Below, piece after piece: positions 16,904-25,792 of a DNA stretch of 64,000 nt (its first letter is position 1; every line of letters starts with the position of its first letter). The DNA is taken from positions 1,922,001-1,986,000 of the forward strand of contig NZ_SNWG01000001.1 in NCBI RefSeq assembly GCF_004362195.1, in the 5' to 3' direction. This DNA comes from Microbacterium sp. BK668 (lineage in GTDB: Bacteria > Actinomycetota > Actinomycetes > Actinomycetales > Microbacteriaceae). A model generated the notes under the pieces. The model was not told the origin of the DNA, ran no database searches, and saw nothing but the letters and a program-made list of their open reading frames with translations. The translations under genes and the position numbers were made by a program.

Positions 16904-17116
16904 TCAGGCGTCGACGCCGAAGGCGCGCAGCAGCGGCACGCGGGGAATCATCCGGCGCGGGCCGAGCTGGATCGTGGGGATGGTCCCGCTCTCGATGCCG
17001 AGCTTGATCGTGCGGTAGTCGACGCCGACGAGCTTGGCGGCATCCTTCATCCTTAGTGCGAGTGAGTTCGCGGACTTGTTCGTTGCCTTCTCCTTCCCGT
17101 GAGCAATGCGTGACAT
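16904..17116 (-). CDS. Excisionase-like / helix-turn-helix DNA-binding protein
   Basis: A 70-residue protein with an excisionase-type (HTH_17, MerR-like) fold: MKDAAKLVGVDYRTIKLGIES for the HTH, then TIPTIQLGPRRMIPRVPLLR as wing and helix. Such proteins regulate mobile elements or assist recombinases. ATG 17116 is chosen; an upstream in-frame ATG at 17149 would add 11 residues. The start codon lies inside one copy of a 25-bp direct repeat. It is divergent from the frameshifted gene at 17201 and 190 bases upstream of the GHKL operon on the same strand. Confidence 0.7.
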   Translation of the reverse strand: MSRIAHGKEKATNKSANSLALRMKDAAKLVGVDYRTIKLGIESGTIPTIQLGPRRMIPRVPLLRAFGVDA

Positions 17117-17159
17117 CGCTTGCGCACACCGGACTCCTTCCGTGAGCAATGCGCGACAT
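17091..17159. repeat. Pair of ~25-bp direct repeats at the excisionase-like start
   Basis: Copies lie at 17091-17116 and 17135-17159, sharing CGTGAGCAATGCG and a GACAT end, with one inserted base and one substitution. The first copy contains the excisionase-like start codon and its first eight codons. They may be a short tandem duplication or binding sites for the HTH protein; each contains the ATTGCTCAC element on the minus strand. Confidence 0.7.
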
Positions 17160-17200
17160 TAATTGCTCACCACGCACGATTCGGTGGGACACTCGCCGTT

Positions 17201-17801
17201 GTGAGTGAGCTCATCGTCGAAGCGGTCGATCCCGAACGGATCCATGTCGGCGACGGCGTGCACCTGCCCTCGAGCTGGGATGCGGTCGCGACGGGCGAGC
17301 CGGACAACCTGGGTGCGATCCGTGTGCGCGTCGTCTATGACCAGCAGTTGCGACGGTCGGTCGCCGCATCCGTCCGAGTGGATCGGACGGGGGGGCGAGG
17401 AAGTCACTGCCGCCTCGCTGCGGGACGTGAGCGTGCTGCAGATCATCCAACGGTCCGCGCTGCGAGTGGTCGCGGTGCAACGCGGCCAGGGGGAGTCGAT
17501 GAACCTGAGTGAGTATCTCGCCGACGTGCGGGCACGCGCATCGGATCGCGAGTTCGGCGAGACCGTCCTCGAGGCGGTGAGGCTGTACCGGATCGCGACC
17601 ACGGTGAACATCGCGCCGCTCAAGCTTGTCTCGGATCAGCTCGGCGTGAGCGTCAGCACCGCGACGCGGATGATGGCGCGGGCTCGCGGGGCGGGACTCG
17701 CGGAGGACCTCATCACCCGCGAGACCTACAACCGGATGCGCACCGACGAGGAGCAGCGGAGCCGCCCGGTCCAACTCCCGGGCTCGCCATCGGGCCCCTG
17801 A
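17201..17801 (+). pseudogene. HTH protein broken by a +1 frameshift at a G7 tract
   Basis: The frame starting at GTG 17201 (VSELIVEAVDPERIHVGDGV...) reads sensibly to about 17388, then degenerates. From there the +1 frame continues sensibly (EEVTAASLRDVSVLQIIQR...) to 17801, ending in a helix-turn-helix near LKLVSDQLGVSVSTATRMMA. The switch falls on seven consecutive G at 17389-17395, so one inserted G, a sequencing error or phase variation would explain it. A restart at ATG 17499 after GGGGGAG could still give a 100-residue HTH fragment. Restored, it would be about 200 residues, divergent from the excisionase-like gene. No specific family is recognised. Confidence 0.65.
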
Positions 17802-18414
17802 CGTCAATGCGAGGCATCGAACGGTATTTGCGCACTCTGCCCGATCAAGTGGCAGACGTTAGAGCAGAACGCTCAAAACCGGCCAGTATAGTTAGTGGTC
17901 AATAACGACTTGCCCGCATCGGTATCCGGCATGGGCTCGACGACCGCTCTAGACTGGCGAGACGTTCCCGCACATTGCCCGCATTCCATTCGCCGCTGGC
18001 TGTTTCCGGACGTCATTCGATGTCGTTAGAAACCGGAAAATCCGCGTAATTCCGCGGAGGTTGTCGTCCAACGTCGCTATGCAAAATGCTCAAAACGTGT
18101 TCGAGTCCCTCCAGGGGCGCATGAAACACGACATGCGACATCCCGCACCCTCTTCGTTCGCCCGCACGGCTCGCGAGCGGGGCGACTGTGCTCCCTCCAC
18201 GAAGGTGCGCCACCGAGCAGCTCCCGTGCTCTCCGCCCGCACGTCGCATTCCCGGGCGGCGCAGAGCGGTCCAGGCGGGCTCAGGCGACATGCCCATCAT
18301 CGCGAGCGCGGTTCGGGCGGAATCCTTCGATAGCCTCAGCTCGAGTGACTTCGGAGTAGAACCGCGATCGATCTGGGGGTCGGACGTTCGCGCGGCTGGA
18401 GGGGTGGGGTCAGC
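17802..18414. other. Intergenic region with inverted repeats before the repeat-protein gene
   Basis: This 613-base, AT-richer gap has no convincing gene. It holds TTTCCGG (18003-18009) paired with CCGGAAA (18033-18039), then TCCGCG (18041-18046) paired with CGCGGA (18053-18058), two hairpin-capable elements side by side. CTCAAAAC occurs twice, near 17873 and 18090. These could be regulatory or attachment-site structures; the sequence alone does not tell. A 95-residue minus-strand frame at 18013-18300 looks like chance. Confidence 0.5.
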
Positions 18415-21400
18415 GTGAGCTTGGTGTTTTCCGCGGCTGAGGCGATCAACATCGGAATCGGTCTCGCCGGGGGTGAAGCGGCCGCAACTCTCCAGGAGAG
18501 GCTCGCAGATTACGGCTTCCGAAAGCAGTTCGTTGCCGAGCTTCGTGCCATCGATGACGGTGAACTGGAGTCGAAAGCCGCTGTGCGACTGGCCAAGAGC
18601 GAAGGATTCCTAGCGTGGCTCGAGGCCGGGGGAACCGGAGCGCTCACCGACCATCTGACCGATGCCGACATCCGCGCGCTCGGCATCGGCGACGAGACCT
18701 CGGCGCAGCAAGCGGGGCGGGTCCTGCGTCAGGCCCTCCTGACGTCCGCGATCAAGAGCGCGAGCTGGGTCGAGCGGCAGCAGATCGTCATGGCCACCGA
18801 CCTGGCCCAGGTCAACGAGGCCCAGCTCGACATCCTTCAGCTTCTCAAGCGCCTCACCATCCAACGGTCCCGACACGTCGCGTTCCTCTCGCACACCGAG
18901 TACAGCGAGCTGGTCCGCGATCGCAACGGTGGCATCGGGGACGGCGCGCTGCCCTATCGCCTGCCACCGGACGACGACCCAGGTCACCCGATGCGGCTCT
19001 GGGAACGGCTCTCGACCGAGGCGGACCCCGCGCTCCTCCTCAGGGCCCCCGGAGGCGCCGGCAAGACCAGACTCATCTTCGAGGTCGCGTCGATCGCCGA
19101 CGCGCAGGGGTGGAACGTCCTCCACGTGACCGACGGCGAGCCGGCTGTCACCGCGATGGCGATTCAGGAAGAGGCTCTGGCGACCGGCCTTCCGACGCTC
19201 GTCGTCATGGACTATCTCAACCTGCTCCACCTGTTCGTGTCGGACTTGAGGGCAGTGAGGGAGCGGGTGTTCCCGGCCGCCCGTCGCCAGGGCGTTCGCC
19301 TCGCCTTCCTTGCAACGGCGCGGCCCGGCTGGCTCGAGAGATACCCGGATCTCGAACCGTTCGAAGCGGTCGACGTGTGCGCTTCGGAGGACTACCAGCG
19401 CATCGTCTCGAACGAGATCGCGGCAGCGACCGCACCGCACGCGATGGCCAGTCTGGGCTCGACCGAGCTCTATCGGCTCTGCGGAGAGCGACCGCTCATC
19501 TCGCTGTTGATCGCTCGAGAACTCGAGCGCCTGTCTCTGGCCGGCGACGCCGTGGCGACTCCCGGAGTCGCGGGAGGGGATCTTCGTGCGTGGCTTCGCC
19601 GGCGGCTGAGCGAGGACGGCTACGCAACGACGGAAAGGCCGCGCCTCGGGGACTTGCAGACGGTATCGCCCAGTCTGACCGTCGCGGCGGGCATCGTCGG
19701 CGTCTTGCCGGCGGAGCTGGAGGGTGTCCTCTCGAGTGGCGCGGCAACGTCTGCTTCGTTGGGGAGGCCTGAGCCGCGGCGGTTCGCAACGCGGACGCTC
19801 GGTCAACTCGATATCGCCGGATGGGTGTCGCAGTCGGCGACTCCCGTCACGTCCGTGCACGACGTGGTCGTCGATCAGATTCTCGGCGAGGTCTTCGACG
19901 TGGACATCAGGAACGGCGATCGCGAGCTCGGCAGCCATGTGCTCGAGGCTGCGTTGACGACACCGCGCGCCCTGGCACGGATGGCCGCAAGCATCGCTCG
20001 GCTCATCGCCGATGCGCGCCTGACCTCGCCTCGAGCTCACGACACCCTGTTCGATTACTTCGAGGGCTGGTGCCAGACGCACGCGGACCGCATCCGTCGC
20101 ACTCTGAGCGAGAGCGAGGATGTCGACGAGGCCTCGTATTCCCTCGGCTCGCTCATGAACACCGAGCCGTGGTCGACCTGGTTCATCGACTCGTGGTCGA
20201 CGATCGGGCAGCCCTGGTTGGCTGCGATAGGGACTCATCCCGGGGCGCGGCACGCGATCTACATCGCCCTGAGAAGACTCCCGGCGGGGGCGGCGGATTC
20301 TCTGATCGACGCGGGGATCGCTTGGCTTCGAGAGAACGGAAAGGACCCTCTGGCGGGTTACGTCGTGGGCCGGCTCCTCACTCGCGAAGATCTGTCCGAT
20401 CGGGCGCACGCCGAGGAGGCTGCGCTCGACTGGCTGGCCGAGAACTCCACCCTGCTGAGTGCGCAGTTCGTTCTGCACCCTCTGCTCGTCCGCGAGGACC
20501 TGCGCCACTTCGAGCGAGTCGAGGCAGCGGCATCCACCTGGCTGAAGCGACACGGCACCTTGCTGAGTGCGTCGTTCACACTTCGCGGTCTGCTCACCCG
20601 TGCGGATCTCGCGGATGTCGAGAACGTGGAGCACGCCGCCCTAGAATGGCTCTCCCTACACGGCACCGCTCCTTCGGCGTCCCACGTGCTGGGGGCTCTG
20701 CTGGGGCGCGCCGACCTGACTCAGTCCGCCCGCGTGGAGGCATTCACTCTCGACTGGCTGGTCCACCACGGCGATTCCGCAGACGCGTCCCACCTTCTGC
20801 GCGCTCTCCTGAGCAGAGCTGCCCCCGACGCCGTCTCGCCTGTCGAGCGCGCCGCGCTCAGCTGGCTCGACAGCAACAGTGCCTCCGACCCTCAGGGCGC
20901 CAGCTTCGTGCTTCGAGCGCTCGTCACCAGACCAGATCTCACAGATCCGACGGCGGCCGAGCGCGCGGCCCTCGAGTGGCTCGACACTCATGCCGGTACG
21001 GCGGACGCGTCACACATCCTTCCTGCGCTTCTGAGCCGCTCAGACCTCGCAGAGGCCGCACGGGTCGAGCAGGCGGCACTTCAATGGCTTCGCCTGGGCG
21101 GCCGAGAGGAACCGGAAGGCGCCAGCTACGTCCTGCGGACGCTCAACGCCCGCACGCGGCTGAAGGACCCGGGAGGTGCCGAGCGCGAGGCGTTGGACTG
21201 GCTCACTCGATACGGTGACGCCCCCGATGCGTCACACGTCCTGGTATCGCTGCTCGATCGCGACGACCTCGCTGAGCCTGTACGCGCCGAGGAGGCAGCT
21301 CTTGCATTCCTCGAAGCCAACTCCCGCGCCGTGCCGACCTCCGCGAGTTTCGTGCTGCGAAGCCTCCTCACTCGGCCCGATCTCACGCACGCAGGTCTCG

Positions 21401-23331
21401 CTGAAGCCGCAGCCCTGAGTTGGCTGGCTGACAACACCGCAGTCGAGTCCGAGAAGGCGAGCTTCGTGCTGAAGGCTCTGATCTCCCGGAGCAGCCTCGA
21501 GGAGGCCACACGTGCAGAACAGGCTGCGCTGGACTGGCTGGCCACGAACGGTCGCTCCCTTCAGGCGGACTTCGTCCACCGGCCGCTCCTGGCGCGCCGT
21601 GATCTCACGCAGGCGCCGCTCGTCGAACAGGCCGCTTTGGATTGGCTGTCGGACCACGGCACCACGTTCAACGCTCGGTTCGTGCTTCAATCGCTCCTGG
21701 CTCGGCCAGACCTCGCTCACGGTGCGCTCGTCGAGCAGGCGGCCGTCGAATGGCTGACCGCCAATTCGAAGGCTCCCGAACTGACGTATGTGCTGGAGCC
21801 GATGCTGGAGAGACAGGATCTTTCTTCACCGTCGCTCGTGGAGCAGATCGCTCTGGACTGGCTGTCCCGGTATCCGACGGCATTCGACGCGCAATTCGTC
21901 TACCGACCGCTTCTGACGCGCGCCGACCTCTCGCAGGTCGCGGTGGTCGAGCAGGGTGCACTCGACTGGCTCGCCGAGCACGGCGACTCGTCGAACGCCC
22001 GCTTCGTGCTGCAACCGCTCCTCGCTCGCGCAGACGTCACGCAGGCTGCCCTGATCGAGGAGGCCGCGCTCGCCTGGCTCGGCCACCACGGCACCACAGC
22101 TAACGCCCGCTTCGTGCTGCAACCGCTTCTCACGCGCACGCATCTCGATCGGCCTTCGACCGTCGAGGCCTTCGCGCTCGACTGGCTCTCGGATCACGGC
22201 ACCACACCGAACGCCCGCTTCGTGCTGCAACCCCTCGTCGCTCGGCCCGATCTCGCTCAGGCCGGACTCGTCGAAGAGGCGGCTCTCGAGTGGCTCTCCG
22301 ATCACGGCACCGAGGTCAGCGCGGAGTACCTCTACCGGCCGCTCTTGTCCCGCGGAAGTCTCTTCCACCCCGCGCGGGTCGAGCAAGCCGCTCTCGCGTG
22401 GCTCTCGCAGCATGCCACCGCTGCGAGCGCCCGATTCGTGCTGCCGCCCCTCCTGGCGCGCAGGGACCTCGCGCAGGCCGCGATGGCGGAGCAGGCGGCT
22501 CTCGAGTGGCTCTCCGAGCACTCCGCCGACCGTGACGCCCGGTACGTCTATCGTGCCCTGCTCACGCGCGCCGATCTGAGCCATCCTGCGGTCGCCGAAC
22601 AGGCCGTTGTCGCTTGGCTCGCTTCACACGGCACCATCCCCGAGGCGCAGTTCGTCTACAACGCGTGCCTTCCTCGCACCGATCTCACTCAGGCAGGGGT
22701 CATCGAAGCGGCCGCTATCGACTGGCTCTCCCAGAACGGCACGACCTTCAACGCGAGATTCGTGCTGAGCCCGCTGCTTCGGCGCTCCGACCTCGCGCAG
22801 GCCCAGCGCGTCGAAGAGGCGGCTCTCGGCTGGTTGGAACGGTACGGCGGCGCATCGAAGGCGAACTTCGTGCTCACGGCGCTGCTCAAACGCCCCGACC
22901 TCTCCCGACCGGAGGCTGCCGAGCACCTCGCCCTCGCGTGGCTGGCCCGGTTCGGCGTCGCCGCGGACGCAACGTATGTGCTCGCCCCGCTGCTCGAGCG
23001 GGACGATCTGGCTCAGGCGGCCCGCGCCGAAGAGGCTGCCCTCGTGTGGGTCGCCGAGCACTCCACCAGCGCGGTCGCCACTCATGTCCTGGATCCGTTG
23101 CTCGCGCGACGTGACCTCGAGCGACCCGCTCTCGCCGAGGTCGCTGCGCTCGAGTGGCTCGCGCAACATGGCACGACGGCCAATGCGAGGTACGTGCTGG
23201 TTCCGCTTCTGACGCGCACCGATCTCACTCACCCCGCCCGGGCGGCGCACGCTGCCGAGGAGTGGCTCTCCCTTCATGGCGAGAGAGAAGACGCCGAGCG
23301 CGTCCGTCAAGCCCTAGAGGACCGGGCGTAG
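18415..23331 (+). CDS. STAND-like P-loop NTPase with ~27 helical repeats
   Basis: A 1638-residue protein. Residues 1-160 are mostly helical with no known fold. A P-loop NTPase follows, with Walker A APGGAGKT (211-218), Walker B LVVMD (Asp266) and a sensor-like ATARPGW segment. About 150 helical residues lead to a solenoid from residue 633 to the end: 27 copies of a 36-residue unit plus a partial one, each with an A-A-L-x-W-L helix and an A-x-F-V-L-x-P-L-L-x-R-x-D-L helix, much like TPR/SEL1 repeats. This effector-NTPase-repeat layout matches STAND proteins such as Avs, where the repeats sense phage proteins. The GTG start follows a GGAGGGG stretch. It stands alone at the island's end. The defence role is inferred. 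Confidence 0.75.
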   Translation: MSLVFSAAEAINIGIGLAGGEAAATLQERLADYGFRKQFVAELRAIDDGELESKAAVRLAKSEGFLAWLEAGGTGALTDHLTDADIRALGIGDETSAQQAGRVLRQALLTSAIKSASWVERQQIVMATDLAQVNEAQLDILQLLKRLTIQRSRHVAFLSHTEYSELVRDRNGGIGDGALPYRLPPDDDPGHPMRLWERLSTEADPALLLRAPGGAGKTRLIFEVASIADAQGWNVLHVTDGEPAVTAMAIQEEALATGLPTLVVMDYLNLLHLFVSDLRAVRERVFPAARRQGVRLAFLATARPGWLERYPDLEPFEAVDVCASEDYQRIVSNEIAAATAPHAMASLGSTELYRLCGERPLISLLIARELERLSLAGDAVATPGVAGGDLRAWLRRRLSEDGYATTERPRLGDLQTVSPSLTVAAGIVGVLPAELEGVLSSGAATSASLGRPEPRRFATRTLGQLDIAGWVSQSATPVTSVHDVVVDQILGEVFDVDIRNGDRELGSHVLEAALTTPRALARMAASIARLIADARLTSPRAHDTLFDYFEGWCQTHADRIRRTLSESEDVDEASYSLGSLMNTEPWSTWFIDSWSTIGQPWLAAIGTHPGARHAIYIALRRLPAGAADSLIDAGIAWLRENGKDPLAGYVVGRLLTREDLSDRAHAEEAALDWLAENSTLLSAQFVLHPLLVREDLRHFERVEAAASTWLKRHGTLLSASFTLRGLLTRADLADVENVEHAALEWLSLHGTAPSASHVLGALLGRADLTQSARVEAFTLDWLVHHGDSADASHLLRALLSRAAPDAVSPVERAALSWLDSNSASDPQGASFVLRALVTRPDLTDPTAAERAALEWLDTHAGTADASHILPALLSRSDLAEAARVEQAALQWLRLGGREEPEGASYVLRTLNARTRLKDPGGAEREALDWLTRYGDAPDASHVLVSLLDRDDLAEPVRAEEAALAFLEANSRAVPTSASFVLRSLLTRPDLTHAGLAEAAALSWLADNTAVESEKASFVLKALISRSSLEEATRAEQAALDWLATNGRSLQADFVHRPLLARRDLTQAPLVEQAALDWLSDHGTTFNARFVLQSLLARPDLAHGALVEQAAVEWLTANSKAPELTYVLEPMLERQDLSSPSLVEQIALDWLSRYPTAFDAQFVYRPLLTRADLSQVAVVEQGALDWLAEHGDSSNARFVLQPLLARADVTQAALIEEAALAWLGHHGTTANARFVLQPLLTRTHLDRPSTVEAFALDWLSDHGTTPNARFVLQPLVARPDLAQAGLVEEAALEWLSDHGTEVSAEYLYRPLLSRGSLFHPARVEQAALAWLSQHATAASARFVLPPLLARRDLAQAAMAEQAALEWLSEHSADRDARYVYRALLTRADLSHPAVAEQAVVAWLASHGTIPEAQFVYNACLPRTDLTQAGVIEAAAIDWLSQNGTTFNARFVLSPLLRRSDLAQAQRVEEAALGWLERYGGASKANFVLTALLKRPDLSRPEAAEHLALAWLARFGVAADATYVLAPLLERDDLAQAARAEEAALVWVAEHSTSAVATHVLDPLLARRDLERPALAEVAALEWLAQHGTTANARYVLVPLLTRTDLTHPARAAHAAEEWLSLHGEREDAERVRQALEDRA
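20311..23331 (+). repeat. ~27.7 tandem 108-bp (36-residue) coding repeats
   Basis: The unit is 36 residues, except four units of 38 that carry a two-residue insertion after the first helix. The core positions are nearly invariant: Trp5, Leu6, Phe/Tyr/His about 17, Leu-Leu about 22-23, Arg25, Asp27, Leu28 and Glu about 35. Units 12-20 are most alike, with several repeating the DNA for NARFVLQPLL, which suggests recent internal duplication; the first and last units are the most diverged. Confidence 0.9.
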
Positions 23332-23440
23332 CGCCAAGTCCGGCCTCGTCTGCGGGACTGTTCCGTTGGGCGCGAAGCCCCGGGGGCCGAGGCTGGGTGT
23401 CGGCATCCGCCCGCGATCACCCCTGCGCCATGATGAGCGC

Positions 23441-24448
23441 ATGAACACGCCGTCCTCGCTCGTGCACGTTCTCATCCCGCCGGCTCAGCGGCAGAGCGCC
23501 GCCGAGGTGACCGAGGCGCTCGACCTCGGCGCGGGCGACAAGGTCAGCAAGCGCAGCGGCTTTCTGATCATGCTCACTCTCGCGGGGGTCATCGCGATCG
23601 CTGGCGTGCTCACCGACTCCACCGCGACGGTGATCGGCGCGATGATCATCGCGCCCCTCGGCACGCCGATCCTCGCGATCGGCCTCGGCATCGTCACGGG
23701 GCATCTCAGCCTCGTCGTCCGCGGCATCCTGTGGGTACTCCTCGGGCTCGTCATCGTCGTCGCTCTCGGGCTGCTGTTCTCGCTCTTCGTCGCCACCCCG
23801 CAGAGCTTGGAGACCAACTCGCAGGTCGTCGGCCGCACCTCCCCGAGCTTCATGGACCTCATCGCCGCGCTCGCCACGGGCTTCGCGGGCGGCTTCGCGA
23901 TGTGCCGCCGTGACCTCAGCGCCATCCTCCCGGGAGTGGCGATCGCCATCTCGCTCGTGCCGCCGCTCGGTGTGGTCGGGGTCTGCGCCGGTCAGGGCCT
24001 GTGGGGAGACGCGCTGGGCGCGCTGTGGCTGTTCCTCTCGAACGTCCTCGCCCTCATCATCGCGGGAAGCATCGTCTTCACGCTCGCGGGCTACGCGCGC
24101 GATCCGGGGTCGTCGCCGGGGGCGAACCGCCGCCGCGCCTATGCCATCGTCACCGGATTGACGCTGATCATCGCGCTTCCCCTCGCGGCCAACTCGGTCG
24201 TCTCGATCGCGCTCGCCCGGTGGTCGGTGACGATCCAGGATGCCGTGACGGAATGGGTGGAGCCGGAACCGGGCGCGCGCGTCTATGCCGTCGACTGGTC
24301 GGGACTGACCGCGACGGTGGAGGTCGACACCGACGACGGCGACACTCCGCCCGTCGACGAGCTGCGCGAGGCGCTCGCCGACGTCATCCCGTCGTTCGTG
24401 GGCGTCGTGCTCGAGGTCGGGCAGGGGGTCGAGCTGACGGTGCAGTGA
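23441..24448 (+). CDS. DUF389 membrane protein
   Basis: A 335-residue integral membrane protein of the DUF389/TIGR00341 family, function unknown. The family core is visible: GFLIMLTLAGVIAIAGVLTDS, then TVIGAMIIAPLGTPI, followed by several further hydrophobic helices. The last 70 residues form a soluble alpha/beta tail (VEVDTDDGD...). ATG 23441 is chosen because an upstream extension to 23366 has no similarity in character. It marks the return to high-GC chromosomal DNA after the island and is a single gene. Confidence 0.85.
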   Translation: MNTPSSLVHVLIPPAQRQSAAEVTEALDLGAGDKVSKRSGFLIMLTLAGVIAIAGVLTDSTATVIGAMIIAPLGTPILAIGLGIVTGHLSLVVRGILWVLLGLVIVVALGLLFSLFVATPQSLETNSQVVGRTSPSFMDLIAALATGFAGGFAMCRRDLSAILPGVAIAISLVPPLGVVGVCAGQGLWGDALGALWLFLSNVLALIIAGSIVFTLAGYARDPGSSPGANRRRAYAIVTGLTLIIALPLAANSVVSIALARWSVTIQDAVTEWVEPEPGARVYAVDWSGLTATVEVDTDDGDTPPVDELREALADVIPSFVGVVLEVGQGVELTVQ

Positions 24449-24634
24449 GCGGGCGTCGAGGATCTCATCGGCCACCCGATCACCCACGGATGTTTGTCAA
24501 GGTCGCCGGCCTCGCCTCAACCGCGCTTACGCTCCCAATGAGCCGGATGCCGACGGAAGGGGGACCACGAGCATGATGGGCACGACCGCTCCCGCAGTCG
24601 TCGGGCGCTGGCCGGCGGCCGGAGGAGGCACCCT

Positions 24635-25792
24635 TTGAACGAAGCGGACGCCCGGTCGCTGATCGCGCCGGAGGAACACCGCGAGGAGTGGTGCACGAGA
24701 GCGCTGGAAGACGCGGCATCCATTCGCGATTTCGGTCGCGACACCCCCGCCACCATCGAGTGGGCGGTGCGCACCGGTCGATACGCGCCGGTGGCCGGAA
24801 GCGGGAACACCCCATCGCTCTGGGACCTCCTCGCCGCGACCGCGCTTCGAGATGTCGCCGCAGCCCGCGTGCTGGAGCCCCACCTCGACGCGCTCGGCAT
24901 CCTCCGTCAGGCGGAGGCGAGCGTCGGCGCGACCGATGCGGGTCGCGATCCCCTGGATCTCGACACCATCGGCGCTGACGCCGCGTCGTCATGGGGCGTC
25001 TTCGCCGCGGAAGGTCGCGGCATGCGCCTGGAGGCACGCGAGACGGCCGGAGGATGGAACCTGACCGGCACGAAGCCGTGGTGCTCCCTCGCGTCGCAGC
25101 TGTCGCACGCTCTCGTGACAGCCTTCGTCGGCGAGGAGCGCAGACTGTTCGCCGTGGCGCTTCGTGCGCCGACCGTGCGACCGCACGACGGTCCGTGGGT
25201 CGCCCGCGGTCTTCCCGGCATTGTGAGTGCTCCGGTCGACTTCGACGGCGCGCCGGCGGTTCCGATCGGGGAGGCGGGCTGGTACTTGTCGCGTCCCGGG
25301 TTCGCCTGGGGAGGCATGTCGGTCGCCGCGTGCTGGTACGGCGGCGCGATCGGAGTCCTCGACGGCCTGCGCACGGCCGCGTCGTCGGAGCGGGCGGACC
25401 AGGTCGCGCTCGTGCACCTGGGCCGGGTGGATGCCGCGCTCTGGGCCGCTCGCGCGACCCTCCGGGAGGCGGCCGACGTCGTCGACGGAAGGTCGGGCAC
25501 ACCTGCGAGGCTCGTGGCGGAGCGGGTGCGCTCGGCCGTCGCCGGCGCCGCCGGCGCAGCTCTGGCCGAGTCGGACGCGGCCCTGGGCCCCGGGCCGCTC
25601 GTGTCGGACGACGCGCACGCGCGGCGGGTCGCCGATCTGCACCTCTACCTGCGGCAGCACCACGGCCTCCGCGACGCGGCCCGGCTCGGGCGGATGCTGG
25701 TCGAGCACGGAGCGCTCCGCGACGAGAGGGCGGTGGTCGAGCCCGAGGCATCCGCCGGCATCGGGAAGGCCGACCGCGAGGCGCGCCGATGA
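24635..25792 (+). CDS. Acyl-CoA dehydrogenase-like protein
   Basis: A 385-residue protein with the layout of acyl-CoA dehydrogenases: an N-terminal helical domain, a central beta domain (NLTGTKPWCSLASQLSHALV, the flavin-contacting region) and a helical C-terminal domain. I cannot point to the catalytic Glu, and the N-terminal part is divergent, so activity on CoA esters is uncertain. The TTG start at 24635 is decided by GGAGGAGG 7-9 bases upstream. The stop overlaps the next ATG (ATGA), making it the first gene of a coupled three-gene operon with a PIG-L/methyltransferase and a glycosyltransferase. Confidence 0.8.
   Translation: MNEADARSLIAPEEHREEWCTRALEDAASIRDFGRDTPATIEWAVRTGRYAPVAGSGNTPSLWDLLAATALRDVAAARVLEPHLDALGILRQAEASVGATDAGRDPLDLDTIGADAASSWGVFAAEGRGMRLEARETAGGWNLTGTKPWCSLASQLSHALVTAFVGEERRLFAVALRAPTVRPHDGPWVARGLPGIVSAPVDFDGAPAVPIGEAGWYLSRPGFAWGGMSVAACWYGGAIGVLDGLRTAASSERADQVALVHLGRVDAALWAARATLREAADVVDGRSGTPARLVAERVRSAVAGAAGAALAESDAALGPGPLVSDDAHARRVADLHLYLRQHHGLRDAARLGRMLVEHGALRDERAVVEPEASAGIGKADREARR

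Noticed and set aside
18013..18300. Minus-strand 95-residue frame in the gap before the repeat protein
   Set aside because: The composition is typical of GC-driven chance frames and it crosses two inverted repeats; no homologous feature seen.
20311..23331. Possible CRISPR-like array because of regular 108-base periodicity
   Set aside because: The periodicity is in-frame protein repeat DNA with no constant repeat plus variable spacer structure.
18415..23331. Naming the repeat protein a specific Avs type
   Set aside because: The N-terminal domain and NTPase could not be matched to any one Avs clade by eye, so only the general STAND-like architecture is claimed.
23417..24487. Long minus-strand frames opposite the DUF389, acyl-CoA dehydrogenase-like, NaeI-region and helicase-like genes
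   Set aside because: High-GC DNA leaves the opposite strand open; these frames have His/Arg/Asp-rich translations without domains and lie wholly over well-supported genes.
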